A stretch of 64,000 nucleotides of DNA, taken from the NCBI RefSeq assembly GCF_024166365.1, contig NC_064828.1, positions 55,593,254-55,657,253 of the forward strand, written 5' to 3'. The position numbers and the translations under genes are program-made. A model generated the notes under the pieces. It ran no database searches, was not told where the DNA came from, and was given only the letters and a program-made list of their open reading frames with translations. The DNA comes from Elephas maximus indicus. Taxonomy: Eukaryota > Chordata > Mammalia > Proboscidea > Elephantidae. Shown piece after piece: positions 34,170 to 43,849 of the stretch. Every line of letters begins with the position of its first letter. The first letter of the stretch is position 1.

Positions 34170-34640
34170 TGGAACTACTAGGATGGGTTTTTCTTGAGCC
34201 ATTTGTCAATATTTTTCTATGAGGTTGTTCATTCTCTGTAACGTCAATTTTCTAAGAGAACTGATTGATTGGAATAAATTTATTAGTATACGATTATCCT
34301 TACTTTTTGTACTTTCTACGTCTATATTTATAGTCTCTATTTCATTCATAATATTGCATATTTCTTTTCATGTACCTTTCTTATTATTTATCTAAACTAT
34401 TAGCTTGAAATAACCAGCTTTTTGTTTTATCAATCCCCTCATTTATTTCAGCTTCTATGTCATTATGTTTTATCAATTCTGTACTTATTTTTCTACATTT
34501 CATTGATATTTTTCTATAGTACTTTTTCAATTTGAGTTTGATTCTTAGTTCATTTTCATTTTTATCTTACCCCATATGTGCATTTAAAGCTATAAATTTC
34601 CTTCTCAATACATTAAATCTATTTAACTTTCTTCTACAAG
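34170..34640 (-). mobile_element. L1 ORF2 fragment, antisense
   Basis: Reversed L1 ORF2 linker region between endonuclease and RT: TTAGCTTGAAATAACCAGCT, TTTATCAATTCTGTACTTAT and TTTAAAGCTATAAATTTCCT. It meets the sense ORF1 piece end to end, an arrangement a single 5' inversion cannot give, so two events are likely. Confidence 0.55.
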
Positions 34641-34872
34641 TTTTTATATATAGCATTTGCATGGCCTGTCAGTAGAACATATTCAGTAGAATGTAATTTT
34701 TATAAAACAACAACAATGTAATAAAGAATAACATACAAAAAGTAGAGATTTGAGGATTAAAAGAGCAAAAATCCTATAGAGAACCAAATAAAATCAGTAG
34801 TTGTATTTTGGCCAACATTTATATAACATGTTTTACTGAAACTCATTTGATGGCACTGGGTTCTGGGACTGA

Positions 34873-35072
34873 AACTCATTACAGTTGAGTCGATTAACGC
34901 TCATAGCGACCCTATAGACGGAGTAGAACTGCCCCTGTAGAGTTTCCAAGGCTGCAATCTTTACAGGAGCAGACTGTCACATCTTTCATCAGCAGAGCAG
35001 CAGGTAGGTTCAAACTGCTGGCCTTTCTGTTAGCAGCCAAGCACTCAACCACTGCAGCAACGGGGCTTCTGT
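34873..35072 (-). mobile_element. AfroSINE, long subfamily, antisense
   Basis: CAGTTGAGTCGATTAACGCT core, CAAGGCTGCAATCTTTACAG internal block, and CAGCAGGTAGGTTCAAACTG to a decayed head. Confidence 0.8.
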
Positions 35073-35184
35073 GTTTTATCGAGAAAAATGTAAAAATTAC
35101 AGTGGCCAGGAAAAAAATAAAAGAAGAAAAAAGCTTAATTCCTGCCTTAATGTGGCCTATTACAGAATATTTTCTGTAATTTGT

Positions 35185-35532
35185 ATTGTTTTTGTTAGAC
35201 TCCATCCAGTTAGTTCCAACTCATGGTGACCCTGTGTACAACAAAATGAAACAGTGCATGGTCCTGTGCCGTCCTCCCGATCATTGCCATGTTTGAGCCA
35301 ATTGTTGCAGTCACTGTGTCAATCCATCTCCTGAGGTTCTCCTTTTTCGCTGACCCTCTATTTAACCAAGCATGATGTCATTCTCCAGGGACCTCCTGAT
35401 AACTTGTTCAAAGTACATAAAAGGAAGTCTCACCATACTCCCCTCTAAAGAGCATTTTTGTTGTACTTCTTCCAAGACGGATTTGTTCATTCTTCTGAAA
35501 GTCCGTGGTATATTCAGCATTCTTTGCCAATG
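35185..35532 (-). mobile_element. RTE 3' fragment, antisense
   Basis: Reversed RTE tail at the left (ATTGTTTTTGTTAGACTCC), then the C-terminal coding region up to GTCCGTGGTATATTCAGCAT. 5'-truncated at about 35532. Coding sequence decayed. Confidence 0.85.
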
Positions 35533-35593
35533 GTTTTATACTTTGTATACATTTATACTTTCTATAAATAAGAATCTAAACTGATAACTCAGT

Positions 35594-35770
35594 GAGAAAG
35601 AGAAAGACCTTCAATGAGATGGGTAGATACAGTGGCTGCATCAATGGGCTCAAGCATAACAATGATTAAAACGATGGTGCAGGACCAGGCAGAGTGTTTT
35701 GTTTGGCTGTACATAGAATTGCTATGAGTGGAACATACCTGGCAAACCTAACAACAAAAAACAACAAACA
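35594..35770 (+). mobile_element. RTE 3' fragment, sense
   Basis: AGACCTTCAATGAGATGGGT, TACAGTGGCTGCATCAATGG and AACAATGATTAAAACGATGG, ending in a tail of CTAACAACAAAAAACAACAAAC. It covers the same tail region as the antisense fragment 60 bp away, giving an inverted pair. Confidence 0.8.
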
Positions 35771-35934
35771 GTAATAACAATATGGAGCCTGGAGAAGGAA
35801 AAAAAAAAGTATTTGCTCATAGATTAAAAGGGATATTTAATATTGAAATTGTGTCTTCATGAATCAACCTATGCAGAATAATCAAGAATCACTAAGAGGC
35901 TCTTCTCAATGAAATATTACCTTTATGGTGGTCT

Positions 35935-36410
35935 TAGGACTTCATTAATAATAACCAAAAATTGGACATGAACAAATTTTTATCATCTAGTAAATGGATA
36001 AGCAAACTTCAGTTTATTCATGCAATGTATTTGTATTCAACCATTAAAAGTAACAAGCTACTGATGTAAATGAAAACATGGGTGACTTTCAAAAGAATTA
36101 TGCTAAGGGAAAGAATTTGGACACAAACTACTTCGAAGTATAAGAATTATATGATATTCTGAAAAAAAAAGCAAAACTATGCAGGAAGAAAACATATCAG
36201 TGGTTGCCAGTGGCCAAGACTCCGGAAAGGGCACTGGCCGCCAGAGATATAATGTAAATTTGAGGGGCGATGGAAATGTTCTATATCTATACTATAATTG
36301 TGGGAGTGGTTATATGACTATACATTAGTCAATCTCATCAAATTGTACATTTAAAACTTATAAACATAAGTGTATGCGTTATATGTCAATAAAACTGATG
36401 AAAAATGGTA
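35935..36410 (+). mobile_element. L1M-type 3' end
   Basis: ACTTCAGTTTATTCATGCAA, AAGTAACAAGCTACTGATGT, AGTGGTTGCCAGTGGCCAAG, AAATTGTACATTTAAAACTT and GTCAATAAAACTGATGAAAA follow the order of an old L1 3' end. Confidence 0.7.
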
Positions 36411-36745
36411 AGCTATGTTTATTCCTCTAAGTACTAATGTTGGCGATTAGCACTTTAAATTAAATTAAAGCTTAAATTTGTAAAATGCAGTTTCCTTGTA
36501 CAGTTTCCACTTCTATTCAAATTATAAATATCAGGATTCAATGTCTTATCATTCTAAATAGATATTCATGATAAGTATACATTGAAGATTCAATAAACCA
36601 CCTTCTTTGGTTTTCCTTGATGCTATATTTCAAATATGCTCAGAAAAGGCACAGAATTTCTACAATCTTTTTTTTTTTTTAAAGCTTACTTAGGAGGTGA
36701 TGTCCCTAGACTATATCTGAGAGATCATTAAAAAAAAAAAAAAAT
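36411..36745. other. unassigned AT-rich sequence
   Basis: T-run at 36669-36680 and A-run at 36730-36743; otherwise nothing recognised. Confidence 0.4.
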
Positions 36746-36962
36746 TATTGTGCTTTAGGTGAAAGCTTACAGAGAAAATTAGTTTCTCATTCAAAAATCT
36801 ATACAAAAATTTTTTTTTGATGTATTGAAATCTCCACATTGTGTCAGCACTCTCCCCCTTTTCCTTCCATCCTGGGTTCCCTGTGTCCATTAGTACACTT
36901 TTCCTCTCCCTTCCAGCCTTTTCATCTTTGCTTTTGGACAAATGTTGCCCAGTTGGTGAGAT
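36746..36962 (-). mobile_element. L1-type 3' UTR, antisense
   Basis: TTGTGCTTTAGGTGAAAGCT, CCACATTGTGTCAGCACTCT and CCAGCCTTTTCATCTTTGCT belong to the family at 20335-20738 and 25707-25955. The 76-codon minus frame across it is not a gene. Confidence 0.55.
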
Positions 36963-37206
36963 AAAAATTTGAGAATGGCCTCAGCCTTCTATCCATCTTA
37001 AGATGAAGCACTTGTTCCATTTGTCTAATGACATATGGTTAAAGTTACATGGTTTTGACCAAAAAAATTTTTGTTACAACTCTTTTTCTTTTATATCAGG
37101 ATGGATATCCCAATAATTCTGACTATTGAAGATACATCATTGCCAAACTCTTTTACAGAATTGGAGTATCCTTCCACCTTTTGGTTTTTTTTTCTTTCCA
37201 TCTTTG

Positions 37207-37363
37207 CGGAGGCCTGGTGGTGCAGTTGTTAAGAGCTCAGCTGCTAGCCAAAAGGTCTGAAGTTTGAATCTACCAGTTGCTTCTTGGAAATCCTGTGGGG
37301 CAGTTCTACTCTGTCCTATAGGGCCTCTCCAAGTCGGAATCAACTCGATGGCAACAGTTTTTC
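37207..37363 (+). mobile_element. AfroSINE, full length
   Basis: Head GAGGCCTGGTGGTGCAGTTG, AGCCAAAAGGTCTGAAGTTT, and CAAGTCGGAATCAACTCGAT tail core. TCCATCTTTG before and TCCACCTTTG after (9 of 10) may be its duplication. Confidence 0.88.
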
Positions 37364-38111
37364 ATAGGTCCACCTTTGTGAGAATGTTAGACTTTTCAAA
37401 ACTACTTAAAAATATATTACTTTTATTTTGTAAAAATTCATTCCACTAACTAAAGGTGATCTTCTGCATAATAATAATGGTAAGAAATGTTGCATTTGGA
37501 AAGTAAAGTGTGATTTTCTCATATAGAAAATTTAAAATTTCATGAAGTAATCTGATAACTTATCCAGCTGTTTTCCAACTCTAAACACATGTCATCACTC
37601 AAAAACATAGAGTATTAATCATCCAGACAATGCCCAGAGATTTCCTTAATATTTATTATCTTAAATCTGCGATAACTCAACTATTAACTTCCTCAGTAGT
37701 GGTGCATTTCTTAAATTTTTATCAAGTGTTGCCTGCTCTCATCTGGCTGTGCATATGTCCTGTCTTTCTTCATTCCCCAAATCCTATGGCGTAACTATGT
37801 CCTTCATTTGTATCTATTTTCCACAATATTAAAAAAATCCAACTTTTCCAAATATGGTTCATAGTTCTGGTAAATCCTTAGATAAAATCAGCAGACACAA
37901 ATAATGTACAAATTCTTAATCTGATTGTACCTCTCACTTGAGATTTAGGTTTTCTTGTTATGTTCATATAAATATTTTTGCTCTATTTAGCTATGCTGAA
38001 TATATATACATATATATATATAATCAGTTAAATGTGTCCTAAGTATGATAGAATAGGTAATAATCTTACATTGAAGCAAGTGATATTCCTGTTAAAATTT
38101 TATCAGTTCTT
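37364..38111. other. unassigned AT-rich sequence
   Basis: No gene or repeat recognised; short TA run near 38000-38022. Confidence 0.4.
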
Positions 38112-38281
38112 TGGAAACCCTAGTGGCATAGTGGTTAAGAGCTCAGCTGCTAACCAAAAAGGCTGGCAGTTCAAATCCACCAGGGACTCCTTGGAAGCCC
38201 TATGGGGCAGTTCTACTCTGTCCTACAAGGTTGCTATGAGTCGTAATGAAATCGATGACAAAGGGTTTGCTGTTTTTTTTC
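38112..38281 (+). mobile_element. AfroSINE, full length
   Basis: Head GAAACCCTAGTGGCATAGTG, GCTAACCAAAAAGGCTGGCA, GGGGCAGTTCTACTCTGTCC, and a tail core mutated to GAGTCGTAATGAAATCGAT. Ends with a T-run. Confidence 0.88.
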
Positions 38282-38583
38282 ACTTTTTCAAGATGGATAT
38301 TAGAATGGGTAATTGATGAAGCTATTTCTTGCTTGAAACTTATTACAAAAAAGCATATTCTCATCTATCTGGTGTAAAAAAAAAAAATTTTTTTTTTTTT
38401 TAATCTGGTATATATACCTTAAATGTGTTGTGTGATATTATATGGCTCTATAAAGTTCTATTCTAGGATACTTTATGTGACAGGTTCTCAGATTTTATCA
38501 AAGAGTAGTGATAAACATATTTAAGTATATTGATTACAAGAAATTATCAGAGTTGAAATTCTGTGTATATTCATTGCCTAAAT

Positions 38584-38899
38584 GAGAACTGGTCATGCAG
38601 TGGTTAAGCACTTGGCTGCTAACCAAAAGGTTAGTGGTTCAAACTCATCAGCCACTCCCGGGGAGAAAGATGTGGCTGTCTGCTTTCATAAAGACAGCCT
38701 TAGAAATCCCATGGGGCAGTTCCACTCTGTCCCATAGGCCTAACCCATGGACTTGGGACTTGCCAACCTCTATAACCACCTGAGCCATTTCCTTGATATA
38801 AATCTCTCTCTCTCGACACTTCACTGGTTTTGCTTCTCTAGAGAACCCAGCTTAAAACAGTTGCTATGAGTCAGAATCAACTCAATAGAATAACAACAT
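38584..38899 (+). mobile_element. AfroSINE (long subfamily) interrupted by an LTR-like piece
   Basis: 38584-38738 is the head, the GAGAAAGATGTGGCTGTCTG block and the body up to CTGTCCCATAGG. The SINE resumes at 38861 with TTGCTATGAGTCAGAATCAA and ends with an ATAACAAC tail. The intervening 122 bp belong to another repeat. Confidence 0.8.
38739..38860 (+). mobile_element. LTR-like 3' fragment inside AfroSINE
   Basis: CCATGGACTTGGGACTTGCC, ATTTCCTTGATATAAATCTC, a short (TC)n, then TTGCTTCTCTAGAGAACCCA. This resembles the 3' end of a mammalian LTR family I cannot name. No target duplication is visible at the junctions. Confidence 0.45.
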
Positions 38900-39656
38900 T
38901 TGTTGCCTTAAATAGAATTCTTTGTTGATCCATTTGCATTTTCCCTAGATCCCTATTTTCATTGTTTTTCAGTCATTTTTTTCTGACATAATCATTCATT
39001 TTCTAGGCACATACTCTGAACTTTCTGATCTTTCATTCTACTTTCAGAAACAGAACTCTCATTGTTTTCACGATAATCCAGGTCATATGTACAAATATAA
39101 TGTTTTATTATTATTACTATTGATTTAGATATATTTTTGTATAATTTTGAGAGAATTATTTTAAATGGTTAACTCCTAAAGTGGCAATTTTTGTTCTTAA
39201 TATTGAATTTATTTATATTCCCACATTAAAGTATATTATATTTATGAAAACATAGTGCATAAAACAACTGTTAAGTGAATTCTAAATTTAGTGAATTTTA
39301 AGTTCTGTTAAACCAATTATATACACATCAACAATTCTCATAAAACTTATATGCAGAAATAAGTTTGTCTGAAATTGACAAACATTATTTGGAAATTCAG
39401 GAAGCCTTTTAAAGTGCATAAAGTTGGAGAATATGGAAATGTACATCAATTTTTAAAATGAAGATAACATACATAATAAATTATTTGAGAAGTTTTCTAC
39501 GAGAAAAATGGCAATTCATTAAGTTAATAAGTAGCATTGGATAATAAGATCATTATTTTTTAGAAATACTTTAGTAGTTACGTGATTTTGTACATTTCTT
39601 GTATGTGCTATAAATGCCTCACATATGCCATAAAGCTTCCGAATTAAAAGTTCTAT
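38900..39656. other. unassigned AT-rich sequence
   Basis: No gene or repeat recognised. Confidence 0.4.
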
Positions 39657-39660
39657 ATTA

Positions 39661-40024
39661 TGAGACAGCCCCCACGGTACTGTATTCTTTACCTGGCTTC
39701 CTCCCCTACAGTTTTGTACTGCAAAATCATTTCCTTTGCTGGGCTCCCCTCCCCCTCAGCTTTGCATTTGAATCCTACTTTTGCTTGGAGGTTACATGTA
39801 AACCCCACTGTGCCTGCGTGGTGTGATTAAGAATGTTGCTGACATAACGTGTTTGAACTCTGTACTAGTAAACCTGTTTAAAAATAACCTGTCTGCACGC
39901 CCTTGGTGAGCAGTCTTGGCGGCAGTAAGCACCGACTGACTCCATTTCCTTGTACTTCGGTCTCTCATTTATTGGTCAATACGAGTCATGCCGAGTAAGA
40001 ATCTGGTGTTTCCACCAGGTAACA
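39661..40024. mobile_element. solo LTR, class I ERV-like, copy 2
   Basis: Same family and same strand as copy 1 (32351-32716). It starts TGAGACAGCCCCCACGGTAC and ends GTTTCCACCAGGTAACA, over 364 bp. ATTA lies at 39657-39660 and 40025-40028, a 4-bp duplication different from that of copy 1. The two were therefore independent insertions, each later reduced to a single LTR. Confidence 0.78.
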
Positions 40025-40174
40025 ATTATATACAAAATGTTCTTGTGTGTGTGTATATATATATATATGATTTTTAAATATTGTTAAATGTCTAGCAAGT
40101 AGTTGTTTATTACCATCTGCAATTTATAAAAGAGATTAGAATGTACATAGGCACAAAGGTTTCAAAGTAAATAA

Positions 40175-40334
40175 ACAAAACCTATTGCCACTGAGTTGAT
40201 TCCAACTCATAGCAACCCTATAGGAGAAAGTAGAACTTCCCTATAGGGCTTCCAAAGAGCAGCTGGTGAATTTAAACTGCTGACCTTCTCAGTTAGCAGC
40301 CGTAGCTCTTAACCACTGTGCCACCAGGGCTCCA
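40175..40334 (-). mobile_element. AfroSINE, antisense, full length
   Basis: GCCACTGAGTTGATTCCAAC core, CAAAGAGCAGCTGGTGAATT, and head ending TGTGCCACCAGGGCTCC. AAAGTAAATA before and AAAGTCAATA after (9 of 10) fit a duplication. Confidence 0.88.
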
Positions 40335-40796
40335 AAAGTCAATAGGACAGAACACTTAAAGGCACTGGTGGAGAAAAAAAAATCTACAGAGAGAATGTGT
40401 CATATGAGAATAGTATACAGGATGTAAGATTGCAGACTATGTCTATTTAAAAAAAACAAACAAGGAAGTGGATCATAATAGAAAGTGAAATAAATAGCCA
40501 AATAGGTATGAAAAGAATTAGTATAATACAGAATTCTAAAAAGGAGAGTATTTTAAGTAGAGCTTAAAGAAACTCCCAATTCAAGAGAAAGTTGATTCTT
40601 GAAAAATTCTGTACTCCCCCAGCTATCTACTAAAACTATTCACAGAAGTAGATTGAAAATTGCTACAACATGGAGGCTGGGAATCACGACGATGGTGTGG
40701 GGAGTGTTGGACTAACTAAAACACAAATGAACTATGAAGCTAAAGAATATAAGGCCAGTCAAGAATATATTAGACAATTTTCACCCACTCATTTTG
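40335..40796. other. unassigned AT-rich sequence
   Basis: No gene or repeat recognised. Confidence 0.4.
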
Positions 40797-40947
40797 GATA
40801 AGAGCTACGACTGCTAACCAAAATGTCAGCAGTTCAAATCCACCAGCTGTTCGTTGGAAACTCTGTGGGACAGTTTTACTGTGTCCTGTAGGGTCACTAG
40901 GAGTCCTAAATGACTCTACAACAAAGGGTTTTTCTTTTTTGTTTTTC
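40797..40947 (+). mobile_element. AfroSINE, 5'-truncated
   Basis: Starts at ATAAGAGCTACGACTGCTAA (the first ~20 bp of the head are missing), continues through TCAGCAGTTCAAATCCACC to CACTAGGAGTCCTAAATGAC and a T-rich tail. Confidence 0.85.
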
Positions 40948-42280
40948 ACATTGGATATTTCTCACTCAGTAGTAGAAGGTGTGGCCAGATGAAAGAGATA
41001 ACAAGCAAGTGAGTCTTGCATTATGAAATGTGATAAAAGTGTAGAAAAGGATGGGGATTTAATAAATCCTGGAAAAATGGGAGTTTATATATTTGTAGTG
41101 AGTATTTCTAAGAAAATTAGCTTAAATGGTGGTTCCAGTTTTTAAAGAATGAATTCCCTTTTGTATAAAATTATCAGGATGTGGAATCATTAGATCATAT
41201 TGTAAGTTAGGAGAACCTCACTTTTATGAAATCAAAGACAACTTTTCTTAGTTGAAGGCAGCTATGAAACCGTTATTCAAAAAACCCACCAGAAGAATTT
41301 AATAAAAATATGGGATGAAGTGGATGCTAAGGAAAGGTTCTTAAAGAATTATTAGTATAAGCATACCAACAAATGAAGAATGAATAAATACATATGCAAA
41401 AGTGATTGAGTGTTGGAAAGCATTCATATAACTCAGACCACTTTTTAGTTTGGGCTTAAAAATAGTAGTCACCAATATATATTTATTTTTAAGGGGATTC
41501 TGAATTAATCCTAGTGTAAAAGATTACAAATTTCTGGGTGTTAAAAGCTCAGTGCAGTAACAGACTTGCTACTTGGTACATTGCCCCTTTTCATAGTATG
41601 ATAACCTATTTGATATCACCAATTCTCGCAAATTGTCCTCACAAAAATTGGCACTCTTGATCTCGCCTTCCTTCTTGAAGCCTTCTTCAGCTTTGACGCC
41701 ATGCTTTTAATATCTCTAAGTATTTCTCAGGTATGGTTTTCTCAGACTCCTTCCTGATTTTCCTCTACGTGAACATCCTCTATATGGTTTCTTAGGAAAA
41801 AACAGCCTGGCTATTGTCTAATATAGATACAGGGATTTCTTAGCACTTTTTTTTTTTTTTTTTGAAGGGGTAGAAGAGGGGGAATTTTTTAACTATCAGT
41901 CAAGCCTGAAAAATCTTGACTGATGAATCTGAAGTGCCCTTGGTTCCCTTTTTATAGTATGTCTAGCTACACACTTATTTGTTTCATAGCTGCTTTTAAA
42001 TTGTTTTTCAGAAGCAACAATGCCTTTTCCAAGCTACTCTCTGAAAAAAAAAAAATCAAAGAAAAAAACTGAATGAAGTAATGCTTATTTACGCACAAAC
42101 TAAATGTCAGAAAACTTTAGAAGGAACCTCATCTATAGAGAGAATCAACAATAGTGTCGAAGACCTGGTCAGTCATGGATGATGTCACCCATACAAACAA
42201 AAGTGGTGACTGAGAATAAAAAAGGCCCGCTAAATTAGAAAAAGGCTGTGCTATGGCTACGGTAAAAAGTATTTACCAGA
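40948..42280. other. unassigned AT-rich sequence
   Basis: No gene or repeat recognised; T-run at about 41847-41863, A-run at 42043-42053. Confidence 0.4.
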
Positions 42281-42600
42281 ACCAGTTTTAAAACAGTTCA
42301 CTAAACCAGTGACAACTTGGCTTAGTGAACATGCTGTCAGGAAATAATTAATCAGTTTCAGCTGTAGATTATGCAAGTCATCCAATCAGGGATTGGCTCA
42401 CTTTAATAAACATGCTCCCATGTGCCAAACAATAAAAGGCAGTCTCACTAGAATAACCACACTTCTATATGTCAATTCCTTATGCCCTGAAAATTCACCC
42501 ATTCCTGAACTCCATGCTGCCTAAAATATCAACAAGCTACTCTGCTTGAGGAGACTATGCCTGACCGGCAGTAATTAGATTCACCTGTCAACAAAAATAG
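42281..42600. mobile_element. possible LTR
   Basis: It has a CCAATCAGGGATTGGCTCA (CCAAT-type) segment and an AACAATAAAAGGCAGTCTC segment about 45 bp later, the spacing of a promoter or polyadenylation region in ERV LTRs. No termini or duplications were established and no family name is offered. Confidence 0.3.
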
Positions 42601-42821
42601 ACAGGAGAAAGTAAAAAGTGGTTTTGTTAGACATAGTAATACTCTCCCACATCCCAAGATATCAATGTTTGAATTCCTAGAAGCAGTGAATATGTGACGT
42701 TGCCTTTACATGGCAAAGGAAATTAAGGGAGAAGATGGACTTAAGGATGTTAATCAGCTGACTTTAAAATATGATTGTTCTAGATTATACAGATTGGCAC
42801 AATGTAATCACCCAAACCAGC

Positions 42822-43029
42822 AAGACCAAACCCATTGAAATAGAGCCTGTGTCCACACATGGCAAGCCCATGTGTTACCAAATGGAAGGACTCTCTAGGG
42901 TTTTCTTGGCTGTAATGTTTATGGAAGAGATCACCAGGACTTTCTTCCTCAGTATTGCTGTGTGGGTTTGAACCACCAACCATTAAGTTAATAAAATAGG
43001 CTGGTGCAAACCGTTTGTTCCACCAGGGA
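42822..43029 (-). mobile_element. AfroSINE, long subfamily, antisense, decayed
   Basis: ACCAAACCCATTGAAATAGA at the tail side, GGGTTTTCTTGGCTGTAATG internal block, GTGGGTTTGAACCACCAACC and head remnants ending TTCCACCAGGGA. Confidence 0.65.
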
Positions 43030-43176
43030 CCTCAGAGTAATCACAAGATTTTTTAAATTTGAAAGAGGGATGTAGAAGAGTTAATGTCAGAGCGATGTAA
43101 TATGAGAAACACTCAACCAGTCATTACTAGCTTTACTGATGAAAGGGAGTCATGAATCAAGAAATTTGGGCATACC

Positions 43177-43187
43177 CTAGAATCTAG
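43177..43187. repeat. left target-site duplication of the U6/SINE unit
   Basis: CTAGAATCTAG, immediately before the first base of the U6 copy. It matches the right copy at 9 of 11 positions. The right copy is the uninterrupted LTR sequence. Confidence 0.75.
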
Positions 43188-43299
43188 GTGCTCACTTTGG
43201 CAGTACATATACTAAAGTTGGACTGAAACAGAGAAGATTAATTAGCATGGCCCCTGCACAAGGATGACACACAAATTTGTGAAGCGTTGCATATTTTTT
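43188..43299 (+). pseudogene. U6 snRNA pseudogene, full length, fused to AfroSINE
   Basis: It starts GTGCTCACTTTGGCAGTACA and ends GCGTTGCATATTTTTT, covering U6 from its first nucleotide to its 3' U tail. GAGAAGATTAATTAGCATGG (with a small insertion) and CAAGGATGACACACAAATT are recognisable. U6 RNA is the catalytic-core snRNA of the spliceosome. The copy has about ten differences. The 'ACAGAGA' motif survives (43229-43235), but upstream U6 promoter elements are not evident, so it is a retro-copy. Unlike ordinary U6 retro-copies there is no poly-A; the next base starts an AfroSINE. Confidence 0.93.
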
Positions 43300-43460
43300 G
43301 GAGCTCTGGTGGCGTAGTGGTTAAGAGCTATGGTGAGCTTGACTGCTAATCAAAAGGTCAGCAGTTCATATCTACCAGCTACTCCTTGTGGCAGTTCTAC
43401 TCTGTCTTATAGAATTGCTGAGTCAGAATCGACTTAAAGACACCAAGTTTTTTTTGTTTT
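43300..43460 (+). mobile_element. AfroSINE, full 5' end, 3' partner of the U6 chimera
   Basis: Head GAGCTCTGGTGGCGTAGTGG begins right after the U6 T-run. GTGAGCTTGACTGCTAATCA, GGTCAGCAGTTCATATCTAC, GTGGCAGTTCTACTCTGTCT and the core GAGTCAGAATCGACTT follow, and the copy ends in a T-rich tail. No duplication flanks the SINE alone. Confidence 0.9.
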
Positions 43461-43471
43461 CTAGAAGCTGG
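43461..43471. repeat. right target-site duplication of the U6/SINE unit
   Basis: CTAGAAGCTGG, directly after the SINE tail and continuous with the MLT1 LTR downstream. Confidence 0.75.
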
Positions 43472-43849
43472 AAAGAGCATGAAGATGAATTCTCCCTTAG
43501 AGCCTTCAGAAAGGAATGCAGTCTTGCCAACATTTTGATTTTTGTCCAGGAAGCCTTTTCAGTCTTCTTACCTCTAAAACTGTAAGATAATAAGTGTGCA
43601 ATTTTTTACTTAAGAGCCTAAATTCGTGGTAATTTTTTTACAGCAGGAATAAAGTATTATTACAGTGTATGAAAACATAAGTAGTTGTATATGTGTAGTT
43701 ACCTACAGATAATATTTACAGATGATAGTATTGTATAAAAGCTAAGAGAACATTAAAAATATTACCAAAAAATAAAATAATAAGGCTATAGACAGAATCA
43801 TATAAAAATGAATAATTTTTCTATTTAGAAAAAATATGGAAGTAATCAT

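Larger units (their letters stand above)
42637..43665 (+). mobile_element. MLT1-type LTR, interrupted twice
   Basis: The LTR text is in three parts. 42637-42815 holds GCAGTGAATATGTGACGTTG, TTACATGGCAAAGGAAATTA and TTAATCAGCTGACTTTAAAA. 43030-43187 holds AGAGTAATCACAAGATTTTT. 43461-43665 holds CTAGAAGCTGGAAAGAGCAT, AGCCTTCAGAAAGGAATGC and AAACTGTAAGATAATAAGTG. A long AfroSINE and the U6/AfroSINE unit separate the parts. Reading across the breaks restores the normal MLT1 order. Confidence 0.7.

Noticed and set aside
33481..34640. 5'-inverted L1 formed by twin priming
   Set aside because: The pieces meet 3' end to 3' end, which is the wrong geometry for a single 5' inversion.
32351..40024. A single 7-kb provirus with these two LTRs
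   Set aside because: Each LTR has its own matching 4-bp flank, and the DNA between them contains L1, RTE and SINE pieces with no retroviral genes.
43188..43299. Functional U6 gene
   Set aside because: Several substitutions and an internal insertion, no recognisable upstream PSE or TATA, and retro-insertion hallmarks inside an LTR.
43388..43585. 65-codon frame at the U6/SINE locus
   Set aside because: It spans the SINE 3' half and MLT1 LTR; no coding character.
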